Source: Methyloceanibacter sp. (GTDB lineage Bacteria > Pseudomonadota > Alphaproteobacteria > Rhizobiales > Methyloligellaceae). From it: 61,923 bases of DNA. The translations under genes and the position numbers were made by a program. Under the pieces are notes generated by a model, which saw only the letters and a program-made list of their open reading frames with translations, was not told where the DNA came from and made no database searches. Of this stretch, positions 16,870-24,214 are shown piece after piece. Positions within the stretch are counted from its first letter, which is position 1. Every line of letters begins with the position of its first letter. Location: NCBI GenBank assembly GCA_030064755.1, contig JASJEH010000004.1, forward strand, positions 1 to 61,923, read 5' to 3'.

Positions 16870-17964
16870 ATGGCGGAAGGCAGCCCAGCGATAGATCGTC
16901 CCAAGCCAATGTCGTTCGCGCTCCAAGGCGGAGGCGCGCACGGAGCCTTTACGTGGGGTGCACTCGACCAGCTCCTTGCCGATGGGCGGATCACAATCGA
17001 GGCCGTTTCCGGCACGAGCGCCGGTGCGATGAATGCGGTCGTCCTTGTCGACGGGTTCCTCAAGGGGGGACCTGAGGCGGCGCGCGAGAATCTCAGAGAG
17101 TTCTGGAATGGCGTGAGCGCGGAGGGCGGCATAGGCACGGCCGTCTATGAGGTGGTCGATGCCATGATGAGCTACTGGAAGGTCCCAGGGTTCGACGCGT
17201 ACGGTTTTGCAGAGCAGGTGATGGAGGAAACAACGGCGATGTCGCCCTTCGGGGCTAACCCGCTGGACATCAACCCGCTCGGAGAGCTGCTTAACAAAGT
17301 CGTCGATTTCGAACGGCTTCGGAAGACTCAGTCGATTCAAGTTTTCCTTGGCGCGACGAATGTGAGGACCGGTCGGGGCCGCATCTTTGTCAATCATGAG
17401 ATCACGACCAACGTCGTATTAGCATCGGCGGCGTTGCCGCATCTCTTTCAAGCGGTGCATGTGGAGGGGGAGCCTTATTGGGATGGCGGCTATGTCGCCA
17501 ATCCGCCGCTCTGGCCGTTCTTTGAAGGACCCGAGCCGAGCGATGTACTCCTGGTCCAAGTCAACCCGGCCCTTCGCAAGGGCATTCCGGAGACCCCGTG
17601 GGATGTGGTGCAGCGCGAGAGTGAGATTATGTTCAACACCTCGCTGATAAAGGAACTGCGCTCCATCTTCCTGATGTCCAGTTGGATAGAGCAGAACATC
17701 GTCGATGGCAGCAAGTTCCAGCTCAGCCGTCTGCATCGTATCGACGGTACGGCTGCGCTCGCCGCCTACAGCAACGCTACAAAGCGTGACACAAGCCCCG
17801 AGTTCTTTGAGACATTGAGAAAGGACGGCGAACGGGTTGCCAAGCAGTGGTTAGAGCAGAATTTCGATTTCGTTGGCGAACGCAGCACGGCGGATTTGCA
17901 CAAGGACTTCGTACGTGGCCCGGCATTGGGGCTGTCGGGTGACCCGCCCAAGTCAGGTGCGTAG
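16870..17964 (+). CDS. Patatin-like phospholipase
   Basis: The 364-residue protein carries the patatin Ser-Asp dyad: the oxyanion-hole GGGAHGAF (20-27), nucleophile S50 in SGTSAG, and D205 in WDGGYVANPPLWP. These enzymes hydrolyse acyl esters of phospholipids or related lipids. There is no signal peptide, so it is probably cytoplasmic or membrane-peripheral. The C-terminal third (helical, with RHFVP-free, Glu/Lys-rich segments) varies in the family. A GGAGGGAGAC ribosome site precedes the ATG. It stands between the Sel1 gene and the convergent DUF5946 gene. Confidence 0.9.
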   Translation: MAEGSPAIDRPKPMSFALQGGGAHGAFTWGALDQLLADGRITIEAVSGTSAGAMNAVVLVDGFLKGGPEAARENLREFWNGVSAEGGIGTAVYEVVDAMMSYWKVPGFDAYGFAEQVMEETTAMSPFGANPLDINPLGELLNKVVDFERLRKTQSIQVFLGATNVRTGRGRIFVNHEITTNVVLASAALPHLFQAVHVEGEPYWDGGYVANPPLWPFFEGPEPSDVLLVQVNPALRKGIPETPWDVVQRESEIMFNTSLIKELRSIFLMSSWIEQNIVDGSKFQLSRLHRIDGTAALAAYSNATKRDTSPEFFETLRKDGERVAKQWLEQNFDFVGERSTADLHKDFVRGPALGLSGDPPKSGA

Positions 17965-17991
17965 AACTATCGCCGGCGCTTGGCGATCACG

Positions 17992-18486
17992 TCATGCAGC
18001 GTGCGCATCAGCCCAGCGCGCAATGTAGTTGTGATGGTCTGACCAGTCCTGCCACGTGGCCATGGCCCAATCGCGCGTCTTACTCAAATGGTGCGGTGTA
18101 CCGGCGAAAGGCGCAACATACGACGCGGTTATCTGAAACTTGGGCGGCGCCGTCAGCGCGCGCAGGCTGGTCTTGCTCTTGCCGAAGCGCAGCATAATAG
18201 CATTGAGATCCTGTGGCCGGGCGTTCCGCTCAAGCGCCATATAGAGCCGAGCAAGATGCAGTCCCACCGACTGAACGCAGCGACGGTCGGACGGATCGCC
18301 GGGGTGCTGCGCGGCATAGGCATCCACTGTCAGCGAATGATCCCGCATGAGGAGCGCGGAGCTGTACTCAGCGGCCAGGATCTCGTTGAAGGCAGCAAAG
18401 CACGCAGCCGACGATGCCATGTATTTGTGCACAGGTCCGTCAATGGCGGGCAGACAAGCGCCGCAGCCGGGACATACTTCATCCAT
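17992..18486 (-). CDS. DUF5946 family protein
   Basis: From the ATG at 18486 the product has 164 residues. It begins MDEVCPGCGACLPAIDGPVH, a zinc-ribbon-like CPGCGA motif followed by DGP, then KYMASSAACFAAFNEILAAE, as in DUF5946 proteins. Further on come HPGDPSDRRCVQSVGLHLARLY-type helices and a Trp-rich end (WATW-like MATWQDWSDHH). The frame runs further upstream to 18627, but that part overlaps the divergent kinase gene and lacks family resemblance. Function is unknown. It is divergent from the P-loop kinase-like gene with only 43 bases between the start codons, a close pairing. Confidence 0.8.
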   Translation of the reverse strand: MDEVCPGCGACLPAIDGPVHKYMASSAACFAAFNEILAAEYSSALLMRDHSLTVDAYAAQHPGDPSDRRCVQSVGLHLARLYMALERNARPQDLNAIMLRFGKSKTSLRALTAPPKFQITASYVAPFAGTPHHLSKTRDWAMATWQDWSDHHNYIARWADAHAA

Positions 18487-18529
18487 AGGTGGTGGTCGCT
18501 CTTCGATTGGAATGCCTCGGGTGTGGGAT

Positions 18530-19036
18530 ATGAATGCTAAGAACGAGCCGGTACTACATTTCTTCGTCGGCAAGATTGCGGCGGGCAAGTCGACACTCGC
18601 AACATCGTTGGGGCAGGCACCTGGCACGGTGATCGTGCGAGAAGACGAATGGCTTGCCGGACTATTCGGCGATGAAATGAAAACAATCGAAGACTATGTC
18701 CGGTGCTCAGGTCGTCTACGGGCTGTCCTAATGCCGCACCTGATTGCGCTGTTGCGTACCGGTGTGTCCGTCGTTGCAGACTTTCAGGCCAACACGATCG
18801 AAGCGCGGCTCTGGATGCGGGAGATCTTCAAGAACGCGGGCTGCGCCCACCGGCTTCATTTTCTTGATGTGCCCGAAGACGTGTGCCGTGTCCGGCTTCG
18901 CCGCCGCAACGAAGAGGGCAGTCATGCCTTCGCGCCAACCGACGCGCAGTTCGACCGGATCACTCGGCACTTCGTGCCGCCCTCGGCGGACGAAGGATTC
19001 GACATCCAAACGCACAGGCCGAAGCCCGAGAATTAG
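18530..19036 (+). CDS. P-loop (AAA/kinase-type) ATP-binding protein
   Basis: This 168-residue protein is a small P-loop kinase-like ATPase: Walker A is GKIAAGKST (residues about 13-21), followed by VIVREDEWLAGLFGDE and VVADFQANTIEARLWMREIF, a Walker B-like acidic strand with a nucleotide-kinase-type arrangement. HFLDVPEDVCRVRLRRRNEE looks like the LID segment of such kinases, with several arginines. Relatives are usually annotated as AAA family ATPase; substrates can be small molecules or antibiotics. The ATG at 18530 is chosen because it starts the P-loop domain directly. The frame upstream overlaps the divergent DUF5946 gene. Confidence 0.75.
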   Translation: MNAKNEPVLHFFVGKIAAGKSTLATSLGQAPGTVIVREDEWLAGLFGDEMKTIEDYVRCSGRLRAVLMPHLIALLRTGVSVVADFQANTIEARLWMREIFKNAGCAHRLHFLDVPEDVCRVRLRRRNEEGSHAFAPTDAQFDRITRHFVPPSADEGFDIQTHRPKPEN

Positions 19037-19268
19037 GAGCAAGGCCTCCCTCGCGGGCGTCTTGAGTACATCTTGAGCCCAACGCTGACATCTAAAGCCG
19101 CCTGTTTATCCGGTAGTAGTGAAGGTTCGCAGACATATACCAAAACGCGATACGTTCTCGCGGCGCCGAGCCACAGATGCCTCCGACAAAACCGATGGAA
19201 GAGCCTGGAGCTTTCGATAACTGAAGCGAGCTTGAATCGCTATTATGATGCTGTTGATTTGGGGGCAG

Positions 19269-19306
19269 GGCCTGGCGGTTTGAGGTACTCCCGTCAGGCC
19301 TTTCCC
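19269..19306 (+). terminator. Terminator-like hairpin
   Basis: GGCCTGGCGG and CCGTCAGGCC form a 10-base stem with one G-T wobble and a 12-base loop, followed by TTTCCCCT. It is 230 bases after the nearest upstream stop, so it may belong to an unannotated transcript. Confidence 0.5.
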
Positions 19307-19370
19307 CTACTGAGACACATCGCGGGACATGTGCGCCCCCCATACTGCTGACGTCTCGCGACTTTGTTTT

Positions 19371-19403
19371 GGCCCCGGCGTGTTCTTCCCCGACGCCGGG
19401 GCC
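19371..19403. repeat. Perfect 11-base inverted repeat (hairpin)
   Basis: GGCCCCGGCGT pairs perfectly with ACGCCGGGGCC around an 11-base loop. It is followed by TTCTACATT on the plus strand, a poor T tract, so termination is possible but not clear. Confidence 0.6.
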
Positions 19404-19588
19404 TTCTACATTCAAACGACAGTTCCTCGCCCGTCGCATCGGTGTTCATGAACGAGAGCCAGGTTGCCGTGGGCGGGACTTGCGGGCACGGCGGGGCAAA
19501 TGGTTTCGTGTGGCCGCCGGCGCGGCTCGGCCACGGGTTCCCCTGATCGACGCCTTGCTCTAGGGCCGAAATCAGGCAAAGTTGCTGT

Positions 19589-19954
19589 ATGCCATTTCGT
19601 CCGGTGGCACCGCTTCTGGTGCTTACATATCTCATTCCAATGGTCGGACCGACAGCCGCTGCTCAGCCGCAGGAAGGTGGGACAAGCGCCGCTTTGCTGG
19701 CCGCGAGCTGTTCGGGGTGCCATCGCAAAGCAGCCTCCGATGACACAAACGCGGTGGGCGAAGTTGTGTTTCCCCAAATCTATGGCCGCCCCGCGGCCGA
19801 GATTCGCGATGCGATGCTGGCCTTTCGGACGGACGAACGTGCCGCGACCGTGATGAACCGGATCGCAAAGGGCTACAGCCCAGCGGAGATCGACGTTCTG
19901 GCCACCTACCTCTCTGAGCAGCCGGCGACGGGCACAGGTGGTCCTGGCAAGTGA
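19589..19954 (+). CDS. fccA: Monohaem cytochrome c, FccA-like subunit of sulfide dehydrogenase
   Basis: The 121-residue protein has an N-terminal export segment (to about residue 25) and one haem site, C41-SG-CH45. The segment YGRPAAEIRDAMLAFRTDER is the usual FccA/SoxE-type surface helix, and a Met in VMNRIAKGYSPAEIDVLATYL can serve as axial ligand. It accepts electrons from the flavoprotein subunit encoded 130 bases downstream and passes them to the respiratory chain. Allochromatium FccA has two haems; this shorter form has one, as in many heterotrophs. The pairing with fccB is the main reason for the assignment. Confidence 0.8.
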   Translation: MPFRPVAPLLVLTYLIPMVGPTAAAQPQEGGTSAALLAASCSGCHRKAASDDTNAVGEVVFPQIYGRPAAEIRDAMLAFRTDERAATVMNRIAKGYSPAEIDVLATYLSEQPATGTGGPGK

Positions 19955-20084
19955 TCCGCCGTCTCGTCAGCCACTGGATTGTGACGTGCTGTGATTGGCG
20001 GCAGGGGATCTTGCCTGCTCTTCTCGGTCAGCCTTCGGCGCCCGTGCTCCGGGTCTGCATGAAGGTTCCACGGAGGTGCAGCAC

Positions 20085-21383
20085 ATGAGCGCGAACACGC
20101 CAAAGCTAAACCGCCGCGAGGTTTTCGCCGCCGCCGCGTCACTTCTCACCGCGTCCAGCGTTGCGTCCTTGCCGGCGAGAGGGGCTTCAACGGGGATCGC
20201 CTCAGCGCGCGTGGTCGTGATCGGCGGCGGGTATGGTGGGGCAACGGTCGCGCGTTTCTTGCGCAAAGCGGATCCCTCCATCGACGTGACGGTGATCGAG
20301 CCGCGCCGCACGTTCTACTCCTGCCCTTTCAGCAACTTGGTGATTGGCGGGTTGCTTCCTTTCTCGGCGATCAGCTTCGGCTATGACGGGGTCGCGGCGA
20401 CGGGGATCCGTATGGTCTTCGAGCGCGCGACGCGGGTCGATCCAGTGGCCAAGACAGTTCGGACCGAAGGGGATCTGGAGTTTCCATACGATCGGCTAGT
20501 GATGGCGCCGGGCATCGAAATCATCTGGAATGCGCTCCCCGGCTACGATCGCGCCGCCGCGGCGTTGATGCCCCATGCCTGGGAAGCTGGTCCACAGACA
20601 CGGCTTTTGCGCAAACAACTTGAGGAGATGCCGGATGGCGGTGTCGTTGCGATCGCCCCGCCCACGAACCCTTTCCGCTGTCCACCAGGGCCTTATGAAC
20701 GGGCCAGCCTGATTGCGAACTATTTAAAGACGCACAAACCGCGCTCGAAGCTGTTGGTCCTCGATTCCAAAGAGTACTTCTCGAAGCAGATTCTCTTTCA
20801 GCGCGCCTGGGCCGAACTCTATGGCGATTTGATTGAGTGGCACAGCGTCCTCGACTACGGACCGGTGATTGCGGTGAAGCCGAAGGAAATGGTCCTGGTG
20901 ACCGAGTCCAAGGAAATCAAGGTGGACGTGGCAAACGTCATTCCGCCGCAGCGCGCAGGCCACATTGCACAGACGACCGGGCTGGCCGACGAGACAGGTT
21001 GGTGCCCCATCGATCCGGTCACGTTCGAGTCGACCCTACGGCCGGGAATTCACGTTTTGGGCGATGCCGCGATTGCTGGAGCAATGCCGAAATCCGCCTT
21101 CTCCGCGAACTCGCAAGGGAAGGTCTGCGCCATACAAATCGCGCGTCTGCTAAACGGCCAGCTGCCGCTTCGCACCAAGCTTCTCAACACCTGCTACAGC
21201 CTCGTGGGACCCGGTTACGGCATCTCTATCGCGGGCGTCTACAAGCCAGGCGAGCAACGCATCGAATCCATCGAGGGAGCAGGGGGGATCAGTCCCATCC
21301 ACGCCTCCGCGGAGTTTCGCCGAGAAGAAGCCGACTACGGCACGGACTGGTTCCGGACAATCACAGAACAAGTGTTCGGATAA
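20085..21383 (+). CDS. fccB: Flavocytochrome c sulfide dehydrogenase, flavoprotein subunit
   Basis: This 432-residue flavoprotein oxidises sulfide to sulfur in the periplasm. A Tat-type signal is present (LNRREVFAAAASLL, residues 8-21). The FAD-binding GGGYGG follows VVVI at about residues 47-52. C80 in YSCPFSN matches the cysteine that binds FAD covalently in Allochromatium FccB, and C199 (RCPPGPYER) and C307 (GWCPIDP) match its redox-active disulfide pair. The C-terminal flavocytochrome domain (CYSLVGPGYGISIAGVYKPG) is intact. A GGAGGTG site lies six bases before the ATG at 20085; the open frame extends to 19995 but not as a plausible protein. It ends at a strong terminator. Confidence 0.9.
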   Translation: MSANTPKLNRREVFAAAASLLTASSVASLPARGASTGIASARVVVIGGGYGGATVARFLRKADPSIDVTVIEPRRTFYSCPFSNLVIGGLLPFSAISFGYDGVAATGIRMVFERATRVDPVAKTVRTEGDLEFPYDRLVMAPGIEIIWNALPGYDRAAAALMPHAWEAGPQTRLLRKQLEEMPDGGVVAIAPPTNPFRCPPGPYERASLIANYLKTHKPRSKLLVLDSKEYFSKQILFQRAWAELYGDLIEWHSVLDYGPVIAVKPKEMVLVTESKEIKVDVANVIPPQRAGHIAQTTGLADETGWCPIDPVTFESTLRPGIHVLGDAAIAGAMPKSAFSANSQGKVCAIQIARLLNGQLPLRTKLLNTCYSLVGPGYGISIAGVYKPGEQRIESIEGAGGISPIHASAEFRREEADYGTDWFRTITEQVFG

Positions 21384-21419
21384 ACCTGCCAGACAAGCGC
21401 AAGCGCGGATGCAAAAAGG

Positions 21420-21446
21420 AAAGCCCGGCTTTTGAGCCGGGCTTTG
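21420..21446 (+). terminator. Rho-independent terminator after fccB
   Basis: AAAGCCCGGCT and AGCCGGGCTTT form a perfect 11-base stem with a TTTG loop, 36 bases after the fccB stop. The 3' arm ends in TTT. It may serve both this gene and the convergent small gene. Confidence 0.88.
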
Positions 21447-21498
21447 CGCTAATTGATTGCAGGCGGTTGATGCCGCAATGCGCTGCGGGACCTATGTC

Positions 21499-21723
21499 CT
21501 ATCGACCGAACAAGGAAAACAACCGTGCAACTTGAACTTCCGAGTTGTCGTCGCTCGACTTCTCCTTAACGAGAGGCTTCGGGTCGATAACGACATGTTC
21601 TGCCACGGCAGCGTCCTTGTTCGTCATACCGTGCGTCTCATCAGCTAAGGCCGGAGAGAACTGTAGGGACAGTGCCAAAACAAAAGCCGACGCAATCCCG
21701 GAAAATAGAAACTTCTTCGACAT
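21499..21723 (-). CDS. Small secreted hypothetical protein (74 residues)
   Basis: A strong GAGGAGG ribosome site eight bases before the ATG makes this short gene convincing. The product starts with a clear signal peptide (MSKKFLFSGIASAFVLALSL to about PALA, residue 27). The mature part of about 47 residues is hydrophilic (DETHGMTNKDAAVAEHVVID), with no cysteine and an Arg/Leu/Phe-rich end (RLFSLFGR). I do not recognise a family. A leftward terminator lies upstream at 21752-21779, between this gene and tRNA-Ser. Confidence 0.68.
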   Translation of the reverse strand: MSKKFLFSGIASAFVLALSLQFSPALADETHGMTNKDAAVAEHVVIDPKPLVKEKSSDDNSEVQVARLFSLFGR

Positions 21724-21751
21724 CGCTTACCTCCTCAAAGATTTACGGCCC

Positions 21752-21779
21752 AACAAAAAAACCGTGAGACATGCTCACG
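21752..21779 (-). terminator. Leftward rho-independent terminator between tRNA-Ser and the small secreted gene
   Basis: Read on the minus strand, CGTGAG and CTCACG form a 6-base stem around a 5-base loop and are followed by G and seven T residues. It lies 218 bases beyond the tRNA 3' end and 29 bases before the start codon of the 74-residue gene, so it either ends the tRNA transcript or acts as an attenuator in that gene's leader. Confidence 0.75.
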
Positions 21780-21996
21780 ATTGAATCCGCCGAGCCAATT
21801 GACGAAGCCATCGCCTTCGTCTGTGTGCACATCATCTGGGCACGGAGGCGTTCGGTGACAATGATTGATGTACAAATTCTCATGAATCAGAGCGAGCGCT
21901 AACGCTGAGCGGCTCTAAACGTTGGGCAGCCGATGGCTCTTGAAAGCAACACTCAAATCGATAGTACAGTGGGCCGGGAGAGCGCGCGGCGGCCTA

Positions 21997-22086
21997 TGGC
22001 GGAGGGGGTGGGATTCGAACCCACGAGACGGTCGCCCGCCTGCCGGTTTTCAAGACCGGTGCCTTCAACCACTCGGCCACCCCTCC
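21997..22086 (-). tRNA. tRNA-Ser (anticodon UGA)
   Basis: The minus strand folds as a tRNA: acceptor GGAGGGG/CCCCTCC, a D-loop segment with GGTTGAAGGC, an anticodon arm CCGGT-CTTGAAA-ACCGG with anticodon TGA at the centre, a long variable arm typical of serine tRNAs, and the T arm GTGGGTTCGAATCCCAC. The discriminator is G and the CCA end is encoded in the genome. UGA reads UCN serine codons. Confidence 0.97.
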
Positions 22087-22239
22087 TTGCGTTGACATGC
22101 GGAGATACTGGCCTGACGCGGCAATTGCAATGCGGAACATGGATCGATGTGTTTGGCCGGCCAATAAGACAAGGACCCGGCCTGCCGTTTCATGCAAACC
22201 GGTCCCTGTTTTGCGCCCCTAGAGGGAGGCGTGAAGTGC

Positions 22240-22497
22240 CTAGCGAAAGTGCCGGCATCTCCGATTGGCGATCGAAGCTGGTACGCCTCGGCTTGTGTAG
22301 CGCTTCAGGCATTTCTTGAACGCATAATGGCTGTCCCACTGGCGTTCGGCATCACGGGCAATGGAGGTGAGGCCATTCGCGACTCCGCGGATTACCAACT
22401 CCTCGGGGCTTAGTAGACCGCCGGCCGCGGCGGGACCTGACATCAGAAGCGGGGCTGAGAGCGCCGTTAGGATTGCAGTCTTGGCAAAAACGTTCAT
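22240..22497 (-). CDS. Small secreted hypothetical protein (85 residues)
   Basis: An AAGGAG ribosome site seven bases before the ATG at 22497 marks this start; the longer frame to 22809 has no such site and crosses the start region of the divergent gene. The product has a signal peptide (MNVFAKTAILTALSAPLLMS to about residue 26), then a helical segment and a basic C-terminus with two cysteines (KKCLKRY, NRRCRHFR). I do not recognise a family. It is divergent from the YihY-type gene, 205 bases away. Confidence 0.6.
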   Translation of the reverse strand: MNVFAKTAILTALSAPLLMSGPAAAGGLLSPEELVIRGVANGLTSIARDAERQWDSHYAFKKCLKRYTSRGVPASIANRRCRHFR

Positions 22498-22702
22498 GAG
22501 AATACTCCTTATCGAAGGTGCGTTGGTCGCGATGGTGTCTCGCCTGCGTGTCTCGATGGGGAGAAGGTAAGGCGAGGTCCGTGCGGCCTCGATAGGGTGA
22601 ATCCCCCATTTGACGACCGGCCTAGGCGGGCTCGTCACGTCTTGCGTTCGCTGCGGAAGCGGGGTCTCTTTGCGCCACGGGAGCAATGTCCGTCGTGAGA
22701 CC

Positions 22703-23656
22703 ATGAACCGAGAATCCGATGAAACCGTCCAGAACGGCGACGCCACGCGCCGCGCTCCGGATTCGCCAAAACCGGCCGGCCGGCTTAAGCATACCTGGAC
22801 GGTCGTCAAGGATATCGGGCTGCGGACGGGGCGGGATCACTTGTCCGTCGTCTCGGCTGGCTGCGCCTACTACGCGCTGTTCGCGATTTTTCCGGCGTTG
22901 ACCGCATCGATCTCCCTATACGGTCTCACGGCGAACCCAGCCAATGTGGAGCGGCAGTTCGATGTCTTTCGGTCGGTTCTCCCGCCGCAGGCTTATGCGA
23001 TCGTCCTCGATCAAATCAAAAGAATAGTCGAGAGCTCCGGTCAGACTTTGGGCTGGGGCTTCGCGGCCGGTTTGCTCGTCGCCCTCTGGAGCGCTCACCA
23101 TGCCACGCAGGCAATGTTCTCAGCCTTGAACATCGCCTATGGGCAACCAGAGCGGCGGGGGTTCGTGCACTTCAATCTTGCCGCGTTCGGGTACACCTTC
23201 ATCGGGATTGTCGGCGTCGCTGCGATGCTATTCGCAATCATCTCTGTGCCCGTCCTGTTCGAAGAAACTGGACATCCGCAAATGCTCCAAGTTTTGGTGA
23301 CCTATCTGCGCTGGCCGTTGTTCTTCTTGCTGACGCTATTCATGTTGGCGCTCGTCTACCGTTTTGGTCCGAGCCACGAGGACCCAGAGTGGCACTGGGT
23401 TACACCAGGTTCCATCTTCGCAACGCTTGTCTGGCTGCTCGCGTCGTTTGGCTTCTCTTACTACGTGTCGAACTTCTCAAACTACGACAGGATGTACGGA
23501 TCTCTGGGCGCGGTCATCATCTTGCTCTTCTGGCTCTACATGTCGTTTTACATCGTTCTGCTCGGCGCTGAGATCAACGCGGCCATCGAGCGGGAGCACG
23601 GCAAGCGAACCGATGCCAGCCCCGGCTTTGAGCATGCGCCGCGTAGCCGCGCCTGA
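22703..23656 (+). CDS. YihY/BrkB-family inner-membrane protein
   Basis: The 317-residue protein has the YihY pattern: a cytoplasmic N-terminus, the HLSVVSAGCAYYALFAIFPA first membrane segment (about 60-80), and further hydrophobic stretches at about 135-155, 185-210, 225-245, 255-275 and 285-310. The LWSAHHATQAMFSALNIAYG stretch and the LGAVIILLFWLYMSFYIVLL stretch are characteristic. The family was once named ribonuclease BN or BrkB; its role is unclear, with transport suggested. The C-terminus is hydrophilic. The ATG at 22703 was chosen because the frame upstream to 22610 lacks family resemblance; the ribosome site is weak (GTGAGA). Confidence 0.9.
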   Translation: MNRESDETVQNGDATRRAPDSPKPAGRLKHTWTVVKDIGLRTGRDHLSVVSAGCAYYALFAIFPALTASISLYGLTANPANVERQFDVFRSVLPPQAYAIVLDQIKRIVESSGQTLGWGFAAGLLVALWSAHHATQAMFSALNIAYGQPERRGFVHFNLAAFGYTFIGIVGVAAMLFAIISVPVLFEETGHPQMLQVLVTYLRWPLFFLLTLFMLALVYRFGPSHEDPEWHWVTPGSIFATLVWLLASFGFSYYVSNFSNYDRMYGSLGAVIILLFWLYMSFYIVLLGAEINAAIEREHGKRTDASPGFEHAPRSRA

Positions 23657-23670
23657 GTGGTTTGAGAAAA

Positions 23671-23697
23671 CCGTCCACAGAATTTCTTCGTGGGCGG
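23671..23697 (+). terminator. Hairpin after the YihY-type gene
   Basis: CCGTCCAC pairs with GTGGGCGG (one wobble) around an 11-base loop, 15 bases after the stop. No T tract follows, so it may be only a weak terminator. Confidence 0.4.
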
Positions 23698-23797
23698 ACT
23701 GTGCTTCATACAGGGACATTCAAAAGGTGATCGCCTATGCTATTAGCGCCGAATGTCGCGCAGTTGCGCCTAACTGGGGGAGGTCAGAGAAAGAGCC

Positions 23798-23938
23798 ATG
23801 GATCCTGTACTTCTGAATCCGTTGATTGCACTAATTGCGGGTGTTCTAATTCTGCTTATGCCAAGACTTCTGAACTATGTTGTTGCGATTTACCTCATTG
23901 CAATTGGCATTATCGGGCTTGCACAACATCTGCAGTAG
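23798..23938 (+). CDS. DUF3096-family small membrane protein (46 residues)
   Basis: This gene is very short and easily missed. The product MDPVLLNPLIALIAGVLILL continues MPRLLNYVVAIYLIAIGIIG and ends LAQHLQ. It matches the DUF3096 pattern: two short hydrophobic helices separated by a Met-Pro-Arg-Leu-Leu-Asn-Tyr turn. A GGGAGG stretch lies about 15 bases upstream, a rather long spacing, with AAAGAG nearer. It is probably an inner-membrane hairpin protein of unknown function. A hairpin follows at 23973. Confidence 0.8.
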   Translation: MDPVLLNPLIALIAGVLILLMPRLLNYVVAIYLIAIGIIGLAQHLQ

Positions 23939-23972
23939 TCATGCTGTAGTAACGATAGGTTGAACATTCGGA

Positions 23973-23997
23973 AAGCACCCCGGTTGCTGGGGTGCTT
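23973..23997 (+). terminator. Hairpin after the DUF3096 gene
   Basis: AAGCACCCC and GGGGTGCTT form a perfect 9-base stem with a 7-base loop, 35 bases after the stop. Only two T residues end the 3' arm, so it resembles a terminator without a long T tract. Confidence 0.65.
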
Positions 23998-24214
23998 GTC
24001 CACTGTGGGAGAATCATGCAGTCAAACAGCCCTAGAATGGGCCGTCGGCATCGCATATATTTTCCTTACAACCGAATCTAAGGCCGAGCAGGGTGCCGGC
24101 CACGTTCGGACGGATGTTGCACAGTCTGTTTCGAGGGCGGACCGCGCTCGGCTCACCAAGCCGCGCAGGTGCGCCCTAAGAGCGGCGATTGCGCCAACTG
24201 AGGACACGAAGCGA

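Larger units (their letters stand above)
19037..19588. other. Intergenic region with two hairpins and no supported gene
   Basis: This 552-base stretch separates the kinase-like gene from fccA. Two GC-rich stem-loops (19269-19306 and 19371-19403) stand out. Open frames on both strands here have no ribosome sites or recognisable products. It could hold a small RNA and the fcc promoter. Confidence 0.5.
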
